This document shows positions 61,860 through 64,000 of a DNA stretch of 64,000 bases, piece by piece (position 1 is the stretch's first letter; each line of letters begins with the position of its first letter). The DNA comes from Deltaproteobacteria bacterium (lineage in GTDB: Bacteria; Desulfobacterota; Syntrophobacteria; Syntrophobacterales; Syntrophobacteraceae). The position numbers and the translations under genes were made by a program. Where the stretch lies: the NCBI GenBank assembly GCA_012517315.1, contig JAAYVE010000045.1, positions 1 to 64,000 of the forward strand, in the 5' to 3' direction. The notes beneath the pieces are model-generated. The model was not told where the DNA came from. It did not search any database and saw only the letters and a program-made list of their open reading frames with translations.

Positions 61860-63134
61860 ATGAACACACGGGAATGCATCGGCCAAGGGGGTCCTGCGGG
61901 AGGGGGCTCCATCTTTCCAGGGGGAAGTGGTTCTCCCAGCGTGCAGGGTATTCGCCCATCATCGCTCTCTTTACCAAGGTGCCTCTTTGTCGTTGCCCAT
62001 GCCGGATTCCTCCTTGTGCTCTTCACGGGCCTGCTTTGTGCCTGTTCCGACAGGGCAGACGGCAAGCAGAAACTCGAAGACGGGAAGGCGAGGTCTGCCG
62101 TTCCCGTGACCACCGCCGTTTCCGTGGAGAAGACGGTGCCTGTACAGCTGCGGGCGATCGGCAAGATACAGGCCTTTTCCACTGTGACGGTCAAGTCCCA
62201 GGTGGAGGGACAGATCGTCAACGTCCATTTCACTGAGGGGCAGGAGGTGAAGGCGGGTGATTTGCTCTTCACCATAGACCCGCGTTCTTTCGAGGCCAAT
62301 CTCCGAAGAGCCGAAGCACAGCTGGCGAAGGACAGGGCACAGCTCGCCAATGCGAAAAAGCTCATTGACCGTTATCAGTCGGTGCTCAAACGCGGCGTGG
62401 TTGCGGAAGAGCAGGTGGATACGGCCCTTGCCAACGTGGCTGCCCTGGAGGCGAGCGTGAAGGCGGATGAGGCATCGGTGGAGAATGCCAGGCTCGAGTT
62501 GACCTACTGCCGCATTCGCGCGCCCATCGGGGGTTACACGGGGGAGATCCAGGTCCATCGGGGAAACATCGTGAAGGCTAACGACAACGACCGCCCATTG
62601 GTCACCATCAACCAGGTGATGCCGGTTTATGTGTCCTTTGCGGTCCCCGAGCAAAGCCTTGGGGAGATCAAGCGCTACATGGAATTGGGTGATCTTGAGG
62701 TTCTAGTCCAGTTGCGGGGAACCGATGGAGAGTTTTTCCACGGTCGGTTGAGCTTTGTCGACAACGCCGTGGATCCCTCCACGGGCATGATCCAGCTCAA
62801 AGGCGTTTTGCCCAATGAGAGACGTTTGTTGTGGCCCGGCCAGTTTGTGACGGTGGTCCTCACCCTGACCACCCGCCCGGGTGCAGTGGTGATCCCCTCC
62901 CAAGCAGTCCAGACGGGGCAGCAGGGACAATACGTGTTTGTGGTGAAAACGGATTCGACGGTGGAGTATCGTCCCGTCGGAGTGGGGAGAATCGTGGATC
63001 AGGAGGTGGTTATCGAAAAGGGCCTGTCGGCAGGGGAGAGAGTGGTGACCGATGGGCAGCTGCGGCTTGCCCAGGGGGCGAAGGTCAGGATCGTGGAAGA
63101 GGCGGGGAGGGGCACTGAAGGAGCGAACCGGTGA
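61860..63134 (+). CDS. RND efflux periplasmic adaptor (MdtA/AcrA-like)
   Basis: The 424-residue protein has an N-terminal hydrophobic segment ending in a possible lipobox (FLLVLFTGLLCACSD, Cys about 60), then QLRAIGKIQAFSTVTVKSQVEGQIVNVHFTEGQEVKAGDLLFTIDP (lipoyl half), an alpha-hairpin (about 135-190), RIRAPIGGYTGEIQVHRGN and a beta-barrel domain (DNAVDPSTGMIQLKGVLPN, RLLWPGQFVTVVLTL). It is the adaptor of a tripartite RND pump. AGGTGG precedes the ATG. It overlaps the pump gene (GTGA), so they form an operon, divergent from tetR. Confidence 0.93.
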   Translation: MNTRECIGQGGPAGGGSIFPGGSGSPSVQGIRPSSLSLPRCLFVVAHAGFLLVLFTGLLCACSDRADGKQKLEDGKARSAVPVTTAVSVEKTVPVQLRAIGKIQAFSTVTVKSQVEGQIVNVHFTEGQEVKAGDLLFTIDPRSFEANLRRAEAQLAKDRAQLANAKKLIDRYQSVLKRGVVAEEQVDTALANVAALEASVKADEASVENARLELTYCRIRAPIGGYTGEIQVHRGNIVKANDNDRPLVTINQVMPVYVSFAVPEQSLGEIKRYMELGDLEVLVQLRGTDGEFFHGRLSFVDNAVDPSTGMIQLKGVLPNERRLLWPGQFVTVVLTLTTRPGAVVIPSQAVQTGQQGQYVFVVKTDSTVEYRPVGVGRIVDQEVVIEKGLSAGERVVTDGQLRLAQGAKVRIVEEAGRGTEGANR

Positions 63135-64000
63135 GCATTCCCGAACTCTTTATTCGAAGACCAGTCACCACGACCCTGGTCATGCTTTCCATCGTCGTTT
63201 TCGGCATTGTGGGATACCGCCTCCTTCCAGTGAGCGAACTGCCAAACGTGGATTTTCCCACCATAGAAGTGTCGGCAAACCTGCCCGGTTCCAGCCCCGA
63301 GACCATGGCCGCTTCCGTGGCGACGCCCCTGGAGCGGGAATTCACCACCATCGCCGGACTGGATTCCATGACGTCGGTGAGTGGCCTGGGGAACACCCGG
63401 ATCACCCTCCAGTTTACCCTGGACCGGGACATCGACGGGGCCGCCCTCGACGTGCAGACGGCCATTTCCAAAGCACAACGGCTTCTCCCGGCTGACATGC
63501 CCACGCCTCCGTCCTATCGCAAGGTGAACCCGGCCGACGAGTCCATCTTCTACCTTGCCCTGAGTTCACCCATTCTTCCTCTGTCCACCGTGAACGAATA
63601 CGCCGACACGCTCCTGGCTCAGCGCATCTCCATGATCAACGGCGTGGCTCAGGTGAACATTTACGGAGCGCAGAAATATGCCGTCAGGATCCGGCTGAAT
63701 CCTGACGCACTCAGGTCCGCAGGCATCGGCATAGACGAGGTGGAACAGGCCGTTTCCAAAGGAAATGTGAACCTGCCCACGGGGACACTCTACGGCAGGC
63801 ACCAGGCATTCACCATCCAGGCGACGGGGCAGCTTCTCAAGGCTTCCGACTATGGTCCGCTCATCGTGGCTTACCGCAACGGATCACCGGTGCGGCTCCG
63901 GGACCTGGGAAGCATCACGGACAGCGTGGAAAACGACAAAGTGGCCAGTTGGTACAATGACCGATCCGGGGGGACCCGGGCCATTGTGCTAGCCATTCAG
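63131..64000 (+). CDS. RND efflux pump permease, partial (MdtB/AcrB-like)
   Basis: The frame starts at GTG 63131, overlapping the adaptor stop, and stays open to the window end (290 codons). The start SIPELFIRRPVTTTLVMLSIVVFGIVGYRLLPVSELPNVDFP is the classical first transmembrane helix and N-terminus of hydrophobe/amphiphile RND pumps. DADMPTPPSYRK-like LLPADMPTPPSYRKVNPAD and GSPVRLRDLGSI porter-domain segments follow. The remaining two thirds, including proton-relay residues, lie beyond the window. It would expel drugs or other amphiphiles by proton antiport. Confidence 0.93.
   Translation, partial: MSIPELFIRRPVTTTLVMLSIVVFGIVGYRLLPVSELPNVDFPTIEVSANLPGSSPETMAASVATPLEREFTTIAGLDSMTSVSGLGNTRITLQFTLDRDIDGAALDVQTAISKAQRLLPADMPTPPSYRKVNPADESIFYLALSSPILPLSTVNEYADTLLAQRISMINGVAQVNIYGAQKYAVRIRLNPDALRSAGIGIDEVEQAVSKGNVNLPTGTLYGRHQAFTIQATGQLLKASDYGPLIVAYRNGSPVRLRDLGSITDSVENDKVASWYNDRSGGTRAIVLAIQ

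Overview
The window looks like chromosome of a free-living, moderately high-GC anaerobic deltaproteobacterium, most likely related to Syntrophobacterales sulfate reducers or syntrophs. This is an inference from gene content: an NAD-coupled [NiFe] hydrogenase, rubrerythrins, flavodoxin, a molybdopterin oxidoreductase, CaiB/BaiF CoA-transferases, MglA/MglB-like proteins, a MucR-type regulator and a probable selenoprotein. There is no rRNA and no CRISPR array. One tRNA gene is present.

Layout. 1-2206 is decayed DNA: a phage-type virion gene remnant, a transposase tail and a P-type ATPase remnant flank tRNA-Thr(CGU). 2207-10017 is housekeeping: SbcC, the rplM-rpsI ribosomal pair behind a clear sigma70-type promoter, argC, truA and an aspartate aminotransferase. 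10569-14812 holds two adjacent class III CoA-transferase genes, of which only the first keeps the catalytic Asp, then two response-regulator proteins, one lacking its phosphoacceptor. 14826-25206 holds an M16C metallopeptidase, a metallo-beta-lactamase hydrolase, a Roadblock/MglA-like GTPase pair, a DUF169 protein, a thioesterase, an FMN glutamate-synthase-like enzyme and a KaiC-like/XRE/cupin regulator. 25457-35387 is an accessory and redox stretch: small membrane proteins, methyltransferases, a lipoprotein gene interrupted by an in-frame TGA (probable selenocysteine, DUF1573), flavodoxin, rubrerythrin, a molybdopterin oxidoreductase and a recJ gene with two compensating frameshifts. 35465-42804 holds a CBS protein, a PDO-thioredoxin reductase fusion, a flavin-type oxidase family protein, a second rubrerythrin, MucR and an HDOD protein.

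42875-46652 is the DNA-repair/RNA cluster rlmE-yebC-ruvC-ruvA-ruvB on the minus strand. 47327-53062 is a complete hoxEFUYH-type bidirectional hydrogenase operon with its maturation protease. 53185-58092 holds a macro-domain protein, a two-gene phosphorelay (dual receiver plus hybrid kinase), a HAD protein and a cupin. 58133-64000 is a divergent efflux locus: tetR-outer membrane channel-HlyD on the minus strand, and an RND adaptor plus RND pump (cut by the window end) on the plus strand, with palindromes between them.

The strongest unusual signal is the gene at 27923-28465. Its reading frame runs through a TGA exactly where DUF1573 proteins carry a conserved Cys-Gly-Cys, and a stable hairpin starts right at the TGA. 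Other points of note are the two-subunit CoA-transferase with one dead-looking subunit, the KaiC-like regulator without a P-loop, the HDOD protein that ends in a histidine-kinase dimerisation domain without an ATPase, and the double frameshift in recJ.
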